A stretch of DNA of 64,000 nucleotides from Zobellia roscoffensis (GTDB lineage Bacteria > Bacteroidota > Bacteroidia > Flavobacteriales > Flavobacteriaceae), in contig NZ_JADDXT010000002.1 in assembly GCF_015330165.1 (NCBI RefSeq), forward strand, positions 62,001-126,000, in the 5' to 3' direction. Of the stretch, positions 1 through 7,963 are shown in pieces. The stretch's first letter is position 1; each line of letters opens with the position of its first letter. The notes under the pieces were generated by a model, which made no database searches, was not told the origin of the DNA, and worked only from the letters and a program-made list of their open reading frames with translations. Made by a program: the position numbers and the translations under genes.

Positions 1-88
1 GAACTAATGGTTCTTTTAACGTATGATTTTCACCTGATAAAATCTTAAACGGCTGCTTTGCTTCTTTTACTGCTTGTGTTACTTTCAT
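1..88 (-). CDS. Start of a gene cut by the window edge; possibly a FIST-domain protein
   Basis: The first 29 codons of a gene that runs off the left edge. The ATG at 88 lies one base after the stop of the histidine kinase, so it is the fourth gene of the response regulator/H-NOX/kinase operon. The fragment begins MKVTQAVKEAK and ends in LKEPLV. That ending would suit the start of a FIST domain, where a short lead-in precedes a hydrophobic LVLVFG-like strand, and FIST proteins (including the NO sensor NosP) are found with two-component genes. This is a guess from very little sequence. That a coding start is here is likely; the family is uncertain. Confidence 0.5.
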   Translation of the reverse strand, partial: MKVTQAVKEAKQPFKILSGENHTLKEPLV

Positions 89-89
89 T

Positions 90-2081
90 TCAACTATTCA
101 GGTTGGTTGGTTCTTTCTTAATGGTAAAGTGAAATTCAGTACCCATATCTTTTTCACTCTCCACCCATACTTCGCCTTCATAGCGATCAATAATTTTTTT
201 AACGATAGAAAGTCCTATACCTGTAGACCTTTCATTAGCTCCTATAGATTGAAAAATTTCGAATATTTTCTTGTGATACTCCTTGGGAATACCCACACCA
301 TTGTCCTTAATAGAAAACTGCCAATGGGTTACGTTTTCTACAAATAACACTTCTACAAGACCTTTTTCTTTTTCAATATGTACAACGGCATTAGAAAGTA
401 TGTTTTGAAACAACTGATGCATTTTTGTACTATCTGCTATAATTGTAGGTAGAACTTTTGGAACTACTAGGGCTACATGATCAGGAATAAATATACTTTC
501 TTTGATTTTTTCCACTACTACGTTCAAATCTACACTAGAATTATCCAAAGCCGAATCATTGGCTGTTGAGTATTCCAAAATACCTTGAATTAACTTATCC
601 ATTGACGCTACTTTCTCCTGCATTAATGTTAAGTTCTGTTGCCCCGCTTCATCAAGTACGTCTTTATAATCATCTTGAATCCATGTAGCCAATGCACTTA
701 TACTACGTAATGGCGACTTTAAATCATGGGATACAATATGTGCATATTCCTGAAGTCCTTTATTACTTTGTTCTAGTTCTTTTAGGAGTTGTTCTTTCTG
801 ATTTTCAAGAATCTTTTGCTCGGTAACATCCAAATGAATACCAACTGATCCAATTAAGTTCTTCTCGTTATCATAACGTGGTGCGCCACTTACCAACCAA
901 TGTTTCTTATTTCCGGCTTTATCAAAAACCTCTAATTCATATGAATTTGACTCGCCTTCTATGCGTTTCTCATTTTCTTTTTCTAGAATATTCTTGTTCT
1001 GAACACGAAGCACTTCACTTCCTACTTTTCCTAAGAGTTCTTCTTCCGTATATCCGCTCATAGCACAAAAACTTTGGTTCACAAGCTGTATAACGTCATT
1101 AGTATCTACTTCTATTAGGCCAAGGTTCATGTTAGCTATTATACTAGCATATTTTTCGCGCTCATAGTTCAATCGCTCTTCGGCTTCCCGCTCCCTAGTA
1201 ATATCTTCAACCATTGCCAAGACGTACTTTAAAGAACCTTTGTAGTCTCTAACTGCGCTTACAGAAGTCTTTCCTACTAAGCAGCCCCCTTCCTTTTTGT
1301 AGTATCTTTTTATTGCAATTGCTCCGTCAATTTCACCTTCGGACAGTTGCTTCATAATTTCACTCGTAGGTGTACCTTCTATGTCCTTAGAAAACTCACT
1401 TAGATTCATTGTTTTAAACTCTGCTTCCGTATACCCAAGAAGTTCCGTAAACGTACTGTTAGATTTTATAATTTGACCACCATCACTTAAAATTATACCC
1501 AATGGTGAACTTTCTACAATAATATCTAGCTGTTTTCTCTGTTGGCCAAGTAGTTCTTTAATTTCCATTTCTTGGGTAATATCTCTAATAATACCCTGAG
1601 CACCAATGGGCTCTTGTTTTGTATTGTAGATTAAACTGCTGTTGATCTCAATCCATTTTTCATCTCCGTTCTTTACATTTATTTTAGCCCGGTAGTTTTT
1701 TAATGTTCCTACTTTTAAAAGGTATTTGAAAGACTCAGCAGTATATTGAAGATAGTCTTGGTGCACAAGATCTGTTAGATTTACTCTCTCTTTAGTGTAG
1801 TCATACCCTAAAAATTCCTTTGCGGAACCATTCATTTTAATAACATTGGCCGTAAGGTCCATTACCACGTAAGGGTCAATGATATTTACAAATACACCAT
1901 CTAGCTCAGAGACCTTTTCAGTCAAGAGATTTTCGAGTTTACCATTGGCCTCTTTAAGACGGGCCGCTGTTTCATATAATTCTGTAGATTTTTGTTCTAG
2001 GATTCTCTCGGCTTGTTGTCTTGCTTTTTTCTGCCTCTCTAGTGCCTTTTTGAGAAGTTGTACCTCTTTGCTACTATCCAT
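90..2081 (-). CDS. PAS-PAS-PAS sensor histidine kinase of an H-NOX operon
   Basis: Soluble histidine kinase of about 663 residues. A charged coiled coil (about 1-60) leads into three PAS domains (about 60-170, 185-300 and 312-425), each closed by a D-I/V-T type PAC ending. Then come a HisKA H-box with HDLKSP (His at about 452) and an HATPase with DNGVGIP and GIGLSIVKK boxes. No membrane segment is visible, so it should sense in the cytoplasm. The ATG at 2081 is preferred to an in-frame TTG at 2096; it overlaps the H-NOX stop by 8 bp, which suggests translational coupling. The H-NOX protein upstream is the likely sensory partner and the single-domain response regulator the likely target. There is no receiver domain of its own. 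Confidence 0.9.
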   Translation of the reverse strand: MDSSKEVQLLKKALERQKKARQQAERILEQKSTELYETAARLKEANGKLENLLTEKVSELDGVFVNIIDPYVVMDLTANVIKMNGSAKEFLGYDYTKERVNLTDLVHQDYLQYTAESFKYLLKVGTLKNYRAKINVKNGDEKWIEINSSLIYNTKQEPIGAQGIIRDITQEMEIKELLGQQRKQLDIIVESSPLGIILSDGGQIIKSNSTFTELLGYTEAEFKTMNLSEFSKDIEGTPTSEIMKQLSEGEIDGAIAIKRYYKKEGGCLVGKTSVSAVRDYKGSLKYVLAMVEDITREREAEERLNYEREKYASIIANMNLGLIEVDTNDVIQLVNQSFCAMSGYTEEELLGKVGSEVLRVQNKNILEKENEKRIEGESNSYELEVFDKAGNKKHWLVSGAPRYDNEKNLIGSVGIHLDVTEQKILENQKEQLLKELEQSNKGLQEYAHIVSHDLKSPLRSISALATWIQDDYKDVLDEAGQQNLTLMQEKVASMDKLIQGILEYSTANDSALDNSSVDLNVVVEKIKESIFIPDHVALVVPKVLPTIIADSTKMHQLFQNILSNAVVHIEKEKGLVEVLFVENVTHWQFSIKDNGVGIPKEYHKKIFEIFQSIGANERSTGIGLSIVKKIIDRYEGEVWVESEKDMGTEFHFTIKKEPTNLNS

Positions 2082-2616
2082 TTTGAACAATATCAAATTT
2101 CACCTCGGTACCATCCTCTTTTAACACGTCGTACGTGATTGTAGCGGTGCCTCCAAAATGTTCAAAAGCTTTTTCTATAAGACCATGGGCTAGACGATAC
2201 AGTCCTCTTGATGAAGAGTAAACCATGGTTATTGTGGTATCGGTCTTATCTAAAACCTTAAAACTTGGTAACTCTGCATCTGGGTACAGCTTTTTAACAT
2301 GCACATGTATATGATCTTCTATACAGTACAATAACCCAAGTGGAGTATTATAATTTTTTATGACTTCAGGATGAGAGTTTGCCAAACCTGCAAATAGGTA
2401 AAGCCCAAAAGCATATATGAGATCGCCAACCGGAATTTTAGTTTCTTCACTTAAGTTGGTTATAAGTGTAACCATCTCATTAAAATCATACGTCCCAACG
2501 GACGTATAAATGCCCTCAGACGGCAAATTTCCATTTTCTATGATGTTATCTAGAGTCTCAAGACCAAACTTGTCCTCTACCATTTCCAAAAATTCTGTGA
2601 ATACAATTCCTTTCAT
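2074..2616 (-). CDS. H-NOX heme nitric oxide/oxygen-binding sensor protein
   Basis: A 180-residue stand-alone H-NOX (HNOB) domain, the usual length. The proximal heme ligand is His104, seven residues before the YPD motif as in soluble guanylate cyclase. The heme-propionate clamp YxSxR is present as Tyr133, Ser135 and Arg137. Six residues after that arginine, where oxygen-binding H-NOX proteins carry a distal tyrosine, there is Ala143, which favours selective NO sensing over O2. In other bacteria NO-loaded H-NOX inhibits a neighbouring histidine kinase. Here the kinase gene follows directly with an overlap, and a response regulator gene lies 76 bp upstream. Confidence 0.93.
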   Translation of the reverse strand: MKGIVFTEFLEMVEDKFGLETLDNIIENGNLPSEGIYTSVGTYDFNEMVTLITNLSEETKIPVGDLIYAFGLYLFAGLANSHPEVIKNYNTPLGLLYCIEDHIHVHVKKLYPDAELPSFKVLDKTDTTITMVYSSSRGLYRLAHGLIEKAFEHFGGTATITYDVLKEDGTEVKFDIVQNG

Positions 2617-2692
2617 GCTCTTAAATTTATTAATTAAAAGTAGGAAAAGTAGTATGTATCAAATAATTTTTGTTGTGAAATACGATATTTTG

Positions 2693-3094
2693 TTAGCCTT
2701 TCACCAATTGGTTGATGTCCCAGTACTGAAGAACCTTATGTAGTTTAGACTCATATTCTTCATATTTTAAGGGCTTGATTACGTAACCTGCTACTCCAAT
2801 TTTATAACATTCTAATAAATCTGCTCTATTCTCAGATGTTGTAAGAATAACTGTAGGAAGATATTTTAAGACATCATCAGCTCTAAGAATGCTCAAAAAT
2901 TCAATACCGTTCATTCGGGGCATATTAAGGTCTAGTAAAATAATATCTGGCAACCTGTTACCTGATTTTAAGATTTCTAAAGCATCTTCTCCATTTTTGG
3001 TCTCAATAATATTATGCTTTAGTTCTAATTTCTTTACAGTACGCTGTAATTTCATTACCTCAATTGCATCGTCTTCTATTAATAAAATATCCAT
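2693..3094 (-). CDS. Single-domain response regulator (CheY-like)
   Basis: A 133-residue receiver domain with no output domain. The acidic pair is Glu7/Asp8-Asp9, the phosphoacceptor is Asp55 in LLDLNMPR, the switch Thr lies in VILTTSE (about 85-86), and Lys107 is in VIKPLK. Rcp1-type regulators of this sort act by protein contact or in phosphorelays. It is the first gene of the operon with H-NOX and the PAS kinase, so it is the natural phosphate acceptor. Two direct repeats 21 bp apart lie 57-93 bp upstream and may control the operon. What it acts on downstream cannot be seen here. Confidence 0.92.
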   Translation of the reverse strand: MDILLIEDDAIEVMKLQRTVKKLELKHNIIETKNGEDALEILKSGNRLPDIILLDLNMPRMNGIEFLSILRADDVLKYLPTVILTTSENRADLLECYKIGVAGYVIKPLKYEEYESKLHKVLQYWDINQLVKG

Positions 3095-3150
3095 AACCCT
3101 TTATTTTAAGTTGAATACAAATCTCCAAATTAAATAATACAATTTTAACG

Positions 3151-3187
3151 AGCTGTAGGCGAATGGTAGATAACTGTAGACGAATGG
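3151..3187 (-). promoter_or_regulatory. Two direct repeats, 21-bp period, upstream of the H-NOX operon
   Basis: On the + strand the 16-mers AGCTGTAGGCGAATGG (3151-3166) and AACTGTAGACGAATGG (3172-3187) match at 14 of 16 positions and start 21 bp apart, two helical turns. They lie upstream of the response regulator start at 3094. This layout is typical of an activator dimer bound on one face of the DNA, such as LytTR-family sites. A related motif occurs at 47769, 48729 and 48991. The binding protein is unknown. The rest of 3095-3472 shows no gene. Confidence 0.5.
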
Positions 3188-3472
3188 AAAATTATATTGG
3201 ATAAACGATTTTCCAAAACGCTCATATAGTGAACAATTTACGGCTAAATCCAATTCACTAATCATATTTATACTGCTGTTACCCTAAAGACATCATAGTA
3301 GTTTAGCAGAATAATCAACTACCCATCAACAAGTTAACTGGGCTTCATGGTGTAATTACAAAACTTGTTTGAAAACATTATAAATTTTGCAGATATTTGC
3401 AGCCTGTTTGGATAAGGTTCATATTAATTTGGAGATATGCATATCTTATTAAAAATATAATAAAACCCTCAT

Positions 3473-3556
3473 GCGCACGTGGCGGAATTGGTAGACGCGC
3501 CAGCTTGAGGGGCTGGTGGCCACTAGGCCGTGGAAGTTCGAGTCTTCTCGTGCGCA
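3473..3556 (+). tRNA. tRNA-Leu (anticodon GAG)
   Basis: A complete cloverleaf with a long variable arm. The acceptor stem is GCGCACG (3473-3479) paired with CGTGCGC (3549-3555), then discriminator A. The anticodon stem is CCAGC/GCTGG around loop TTGAGGG, giving anticodon GAG at 3507-3509 (reads CUC/CUU). The T-arm carries TTCGAGT. The 3' CCA is not encoded and must be added, as is usual in this phylum. A strong terminator follows. Confidence 0.96.
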
Positions 3557-3561
3557 CATTA

Positions 3562-3594
3562 AACCATCAATGAATCCCATTGATGGTTTTTTTT
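3562..3594 (+). terminator. Rho-independent terminator of tRNA-Leu
   Basis: A perfect 9-bp stem AACCATCAA/TTGATGGTT (3562-3570 and 3580-3588) with a 9-nt loop, running into a T tract to 3594. It sits six bases after the tRNA and separates it from the carotenoid operon. Confidence 0.88.
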
Positions 3595-3710
3595 ATGACT
3601 AGATTTCTTATCTTCTCTTTATCTAATCAATTTTTTCAGTGAAAGAGCACACTTTTAACGCTTACCAAGAAGAAAAATTAGTAATTTTGTTTAACATTTT
3701 TACATAAATA

Positions 3711-4607
3711 ATGAACACTTTAAAAAAAACCTTTTCCATACGGGACCTAGAAAATCTTTCGGGTATTAAAGCACACACCATTAGAATATGGGAAAAAAGA
3801 TATAACCTACTTTCTCCAGAACGGACAGATACCAACATTAGAAGGTACAGTCTGGAAAGCCTACAAAAACTTCTAAACATTACGCTTCTCTATAGTAATG
3901 GACATAAAATATCTAAAATTGCTAATTTAAAAGAGACTAAAATTCCTGAGCTTGTAACCGAGCTAACTTCAAAAAGTAATAAGAGTCAGGTCTTAAACAC
4001 TTTTAAACTAGCTATGATCAATTTTGATCAACAGCTTTTTTCCAAAACTTACCAAACTCTTCTTCTTGAGAAATCTTTTTCAGAAATTTTTAGAGAAGTC
4101 TTTATACCTCTTTTAAATGAGTTAGGACTATTATGGCAAACAGATACCATTTGCCCTGCACATGAACATTTTATGTCCAACCTCATAAAACAAAAAATCT
4201 TAATAAACACTCAGGAGCTACAGGAAAAAGGTGTATTCAACAGTAATACCACATTTGTAGCCTATTTACCGGAAAGCGAAATACACGAAATAGGTCTTCT
4301 ATATTTAAATTACGAAATTGTGTCCCGTGGGTATAAGTCAATTTATTTAGGGCAAACTGTTCCATTAGAGAATTTAGAAGAAGTCATGAAGACTTTTGAA
4401 AACACCACTTTTCTATCCTATTTTACCGTGTCTCCTGCAAAGGATAAAATTAACGAATACATTAGCCAATTCAATTCGATTTCTTCTAAATACCCAAGCA
4501 CAAAACTCTGGTTGTTAGGACACCAAACCCAACATATAGATACTAGTAGTTTACCAGGTTCAGTCGAAATATTTACATCTATAAACAAAATTATTAACCG
4601 ACTTTAA
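3711..4607 (+). CDS. CarH/LitR-like MerR-family B12-dependent light-responsive repressor
   Basis: 298 residues. An N-terminal MerR helix-turn-helix (about 7-75, with HTIRIWEKRY) is followed by a four-helix cap and a Rossmann cobalamin-binding domain. It shows the CarH light-sensing signature W-x9-EH (Trp142, Glu152, His153) and the B12 motif E-x-H-x-x-G (Glu190, His192, Gly195), so His192 is the probable cobalt ligand. The residue after Trp142 is Gln143, where Thermus CarH is reported to have the His that ligates cobalt after photolysis. It heads an operon 21 bp before crtI. By analogy with CarH, adenosylcobalamin-bound protein would repress the crt genes in the dark and light would release it. 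The light response is inferred. A TAATTTTG box at 3682-3689 may be its -7 element, without a clear -33 TTG. Confidence 0.85.
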   Translation: MNTLKKTFSIRDLENLSGIKAHTIRIWEKRYNLLSPERTDTNIRRYSLESLQKLLNITLLYSNGHKISKIANLKETKIPELVTELTSKSNKSQVLNTFKLAMINFDQQLFSKTYQTLLLEKSFSEIFREVFIPLLNELGLLWQTDTICPAHEHFMSNLIKQKILINTQELQEKGVFNSNTTFVAYLPESEIHEIGLLYLNYEIVSRGYKSIYLGQTVPLENLEEVMKTFENTTFLSYFTVSPAKDKINEYISQFNSISSKYPSTKLWLLGHQTQHIDTSSLPGSVEIFTSINKIINRL

Positions 4608-4628
4608 ACACTTTTTTCAAAAATAATA

Positions 4629-6086
4629 ATGCAAAAAAAAATTGCCATAATAGGTTCAGGATTCTCATCATTGTCTGCATCATGCTACTTAGCAAAAGCA
4701 GGTCATGAAGTAGCAATCTATGAGAAAAATAAAACTATAGGTGGCAGAGCTAGACAGCTTATTAAGGATGGATTTACATTTGACATGGGACCTAGTTGGT
4801 ATTGGATGCCCGATATTTTTGATGCATTCTTTAATGATTTTGGAAAGAAGACAGCAGATTATTATCAGCTAAATAAATTAAGTCCTGCCTACAAAATTTT
4901 CTTTGCAGATGACAACATCACCATTGGGGATTGTATGGATGATATATGTAAGGAATTTGAACGTATTGAACCTGGAAGCGCCTCGCACCTCAGAAACTTC
5001 ATTGAAAAAGCTCAAAAAAACTATGATATTGCTATTAACAAGGTGGTACTTCGCCCAGGGCTTTCTCCTTTAGAACTTGTTACTCCTGAAACGGCATTGC
5101 GTGTGGATCAATTTTTTAAGACCATTAGTGGCGAAGTCCGTAAAAAATTTAAAAACAAAAAGTTAATATCTACTCTAGAATTCCCAGTTCTTTTTTTAGG
5201 AGCAAAACCTAATAAAACACCTTCATTCTATAATTTTATGAATTATGCCGACTTTGGCCTGGGTACTTGGCACCCGCAAGGTGGTATGTATGAAGTTGTA
5301 AAGGCTATGCAAAATCTAGCCAAAGAGTTAGGTGTTACCATACATACTGAATCTCCTGCTCATAAAATAAAGGTGAAAAACAATTGTGCCATCGGAGTTA
5401 CTATAAATGGGGAAAACATTCCTGCCGATATTGTTTTAAGCGGAGCGGACTATTACCATTCGGAATCACTGCTAGAACCACAATACCGTCAATATTCTGA
5501 GACCTATTGGGACAAGAAGACCTTTGCCCCTTCTTCATTATTATTTTACGTAGCTTTTGACACAAAATTGAAAAATATAGAACATCACAATCTCTTCTTT
5601 GACACTGATTTTGAACGTCATGCAAAAGAGATTTATGACCAACCCAGTTGGCCAGAAGATCCTTTGTTCTACGCTAATTTTCCATCAGTGACAGATTCAA
5701 GTATGGCACCAGAAAACTTTGAAACCGGTTTTTTTCTAATTCCTATTGCTCCAAATTTAACAGATACACCAGAACTAAGAAAACAGTATTTTGATATCAT
5801 CATAGACCGGTTTGAAAGACGTACACAACAAAGTGTGAAACAAAATATACTTTTTAAAGAGTCTTTCTGTGTGAACGATTTTGTAGAGCAATACAACTCG
5901 TATAAAGGAAATGCGTATGGCATGGCCAATACATTAAGTCAAACCGCCTTTCTAAGACCCAATTTAAAAAGTAAAAAAGTAAATAACCTATATTTTACCG
6001 GCCAGCTGACCGTACCAGGTCCTGGGGTTCCCCCGGCTTTAATTTCAGGCAAACTCGTCTCTCAATTAATTAACAAGAACGTCTAA
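4629..6086 (+). CDS. crtI: Phytoene desaturase
   Basis: 485 residues, normal length for bacterial CrtI. The N-terminal FAD-binding Rossmann motif GSGFSSLSASCYLAKAG (about 8-24) ends in an acidic residue (YEKN), followed by GGRA. The C-terminal CrtI signature is visible in LYFTGQLTVPGPGVPPALISG. It should carry out the desaturation of phytoene to lycopene at the inner membrane. It lies between the CarH-like regulator (21 bp) and crtB (11 bp), so all are probably cotranscribed. Confidence 0.95.
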   Translation: MQKKIAIIGSGFSSLSASCYLAKAGHEVAIYEKNKTIGGRARQLIKDGFTFDMGPSWYWMPDIFDAFFNDFGKKTADYYQLNKLSPAYKIFFADDNITIGDCMDDICKEFERIEPGSASHLRNFIEKAQKNYDIAINKVVLRPGLSPLELVTPETALRVDQFFKTISGEVRKKFKNKKLISTLEFPVLFLGAKPNKTPSFYNFMNYADFGLGTWHPQGGMYEVVKAMQNLAKELGVTIHTESPAHKIKVKNNCAIGVTINGENIPADIVLSGADYYHSESLLEPQYRQYSETYWDKKTFAPSSLLFYVAFDTKLKNIEHHNLFFDTDFERHAKEIYDQPSWPEDPLFYANFPSVTDSSMAPENFETGFFLIPIAPNLTDTPELRKQYFDIIIDRFERRTQQSVKQNILFKESFCVNDFVEQYNSYKGNAYGMANTLSQTAFLRPNLKSKKVNNLYFTGQLTVPGPGVPPALISGKLVSQLINKNV

Positions 6087-6097
6087 AAGCCAACACT

Positions 6098-6937
6098 ATG
6101 AAAGCCCTCTTTGATAAAGTTTCCTACCAATGTAGCAAGATAGTTACAGAATCTTATAGCACCTCTTTTACACTGGCCACAAAAATGTTATCTCCTTCAA
6201 TAAGAGCCGATATCTATAACATCTACGGTTTTGTCCGTTTCGCAGATGAAATTGTAGACACCTTCGATCAGTATAACAAAGAGAAGCTCTTTAATCAGTT
6301 TGAAGCGAGTCTTAAAGATGCTTTGGAACAACGCATTAGCCTAAACCCTATTCTAAATTCGTTTCAACATACCTATCATTCATATGAAATACCCTATGAA
6401 CTGGTTGCCGCTTTTATGAAGAGTATGAGAATGGACCTCCATAAGACCATTTACAAAACTGACGAAGAATATAAAGAGTACATTTATGGCTCTGCAGACG
6501 TAGTGGGCCTGATGTGTTTAAAAGTCTTTGTAAAGGGTGATATAGAGAAGTACAATCACCTAAAAAAGACTGCAATGGCTTTGGGTTCTGCTTTTCAAAA
6601 AGTGAACTTCCTACGCGATCTTAAAAGTGATTTTGAAGATTTAAACCGAAGCTATTTCCCAAATACAGATTTAGCAATGCTCGACGAAGCTTCAAAAACC
6701 CGGATTGTTAATGAAATTAAAGCCGATTTTCAACTTGCGTATTCCGGTATATTGCAATTACCTAACGAAGCTAAATTTGGCGTATATACCGCATATAAGT
6801 ACTATTACCAACTGTTAAAAAAGTTACAGCGCACTCCTTCTCTAGAAATTAGAAAAGTTCGAATTCGCGTTCCCAACTATGAAAAATTTGGTGTTTTGGC
6901 AAAATCATATGTAAACTATAAATTGAATTTGGTTTAG
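6098..6937 (+). CDS. crtB: Phytoene synthase (squalene/phytoene synthase family)
   Basis: 279 residues. It condenses two geranylgeranyl diphosphates to phytoene. The two aspartate-rich Mg-diphosphate motifs are present: RFADEIVDTF near residue 50, and NFLRDLKSDFEDLNRSYFP near 168-186, the latter diagnostic for the trans-isoprenyl head-to-head family. The crtZ ATG begins one base after its stop, so translation is probably coupled. Its place behind crtI supports phytoene rather than squalene synthesis. Confidence 0.94.
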   Translation: MKALFDKVSYQCSKIVTESYSTSFTLATKMLSPSIRADIYNIYGFVRFADEIVDTFDQYNKEKLFNQFEASLKDALEQRISLNPILNSFQHTYHSYEIPYELVAAFMKSMRMDLHKTIYKTDEEYKEYIYGSADVVGLMCLKVFVKGDIEKYNHLKKTAMALGSAFQKVNFLRDLKSDFEDLNRSYFPNTDLAMLDEASKTRIVNEIKADFQLAYSGILQLPNEAKFGVYTAYKYYYQLLKKLQRTPSLEIRKVRIRVPNYEKFGVLAKSYVNYKLNLV

Positions 6938-6938
6938 A

Positions 6939-7394
6939 ATGAAAACAGTTATTTGGATAGCCCTATTTTTTGGCACATTTTCCTTCATGGAATTTATGGC
7001 TTGGTTTACCCATAAATATGTTATGCATGGTTTTCTATGGAGTTTACATAAGGACCATCACAAAAAGGACCACGGTTCTTGGTTTGAAAGAAACGATGCT
7101 TTTTTTATATTCTATGCCATTGTAAGTATGATACTTTTTTACCTAGGCGCACAAACATCCTTTTGGTACGGTTGGCCTTTGGGATTTGGAATTCTAGCTT
7201 ATGGTATTGCCTATTTTTTGGTTCATGACATCTTCATTCATCAAAGATTTAAGCTTTTCCGCAATATAGACCATTGGTATGCAAAAGGCGTTCGTAGAGG
7301 ACATAAAATGCACCATAAACATTTAGAAAAAGGAGATGGTGAGTGCTTTGGTATGTTGATTGTTCCTTTTAAGTATTTCAAGAACAAATCATGA
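6939..7394 (+). CDS. crtZ: Beta-carotene 3-hydroxylase
   Basis: 151 residues, typical for CrtZ. It is a membrane di-iron hydroxylase of the fatty-acid hydroxylase superfamily. The histidine clusters are visible: HKYVMH and HKDHHKKDHG in the N-terminal half, HDIFIHQR and HKMHHKH in the C-terminal half, with three or four hydrophobic helices. It adds 3- and 3'-hydroxyls to beta-carotene, giving zeaxanthin. It is the last gene of the crt operon; the cyclase that makes beta-carotene is not beside it in this window. It converges on the thioredoxin-like genes with 8 bp between stops. Confidence 0.94.
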   Translation: MKTVIWIALFFGTFSFMEFMAWFTHKYVMHGFLWSLHKDHHKKDHGSWFERNDAFFIFYAIVSMILFYLGAQTSFWYGWPLGFGILAYGIAYFLVHDIFIHQRFKLFRNIDHWYAKGVRRGHKMHHKHLEKGDGECFGMLIVPFKYFKNKS

Positions 7395-7402
7395 CCTCCA
7401 TC

Positions 7403-7963
7403 CTATTCCGTAATGAGTTTATCTAAAAGCTCCCTGATTTCATCACCGTTCCAATCCACAGCTCCATTTTCAGCCATAACAATTTTACCGTCTTTGTTCA
7501 AAATATAAGTAGTAGGTATTGTAGACGATCTAAATATTTCAGGAACTTGATTTTTGCTATAATAAAAAGGAAGGTTATAGCCTCTCTTCTGAACAAAATT
7601 AATGACCCGACCAAACTCTTCTTGGCTTACCAACATGAAATTTACTTTATTACCGTAATCATTAAACAGCATCTGAAGATCCGGAATTTCTTCCAAACAA
7701 GGTTTACACCAGGTTGCCCATAAATTTAAAAAGACCACTTCTCCCTTTTTATCTTGAAAAGAATGTACTTCACCATCTAAATCGGTTACTTCCCAATCAT
7801 ATGCATCCTCAGGTACGGCCTTATCTGCTTTTAACTTTACCGCCCCATAGGAAAGAATCCGGCCAGCATAATTTCTTAATTTAGGTCCAACAGGAGTAAG
7901 CAAGATAACAGAGGTCAATATCAATACTATTCCAAAACCCAGATATTTAATTTTAGCCTTCAA
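7403..7963 (-). CDS. TlpA-like membrane-anchored thioredoxin
   Basis: 186 residues. One N-terminal membrane anchor (about 7-24) precedes a TlpA/ResA-type thioredoxin fold with active site WCKPC (Cys86, Cys89) and a TIP cis-proline motif before the last strands. It should be a periplasmic thiol-disulfide reductase, for example in cytochrome c maturation or disulfide repair. It starts with TTG at 7963, which overlaps the TGA of the upstream paralogue (TTGA), so translation is probably coupled. It pairs with the cysteine-free paralogue at 7960-8517. Confidence 0.88.
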   Translation of the reverse strand: MKAKIKYLGFGIVLILTSVILLTPVGPKLRNYAGRILSYGAVKLKADKAVPEDAYDWEVTDLDGEVHSFQDKKGEVVFLNLWATWCKPCLEEIPDLQMLFNDYGNKVNFMLVSQEEFGRVINFVQKRGYNLPFYYSKNQVPEIFRSSTIPTTYILNKDGKIVMAENGAVDWNGDEIRELLDKLITE

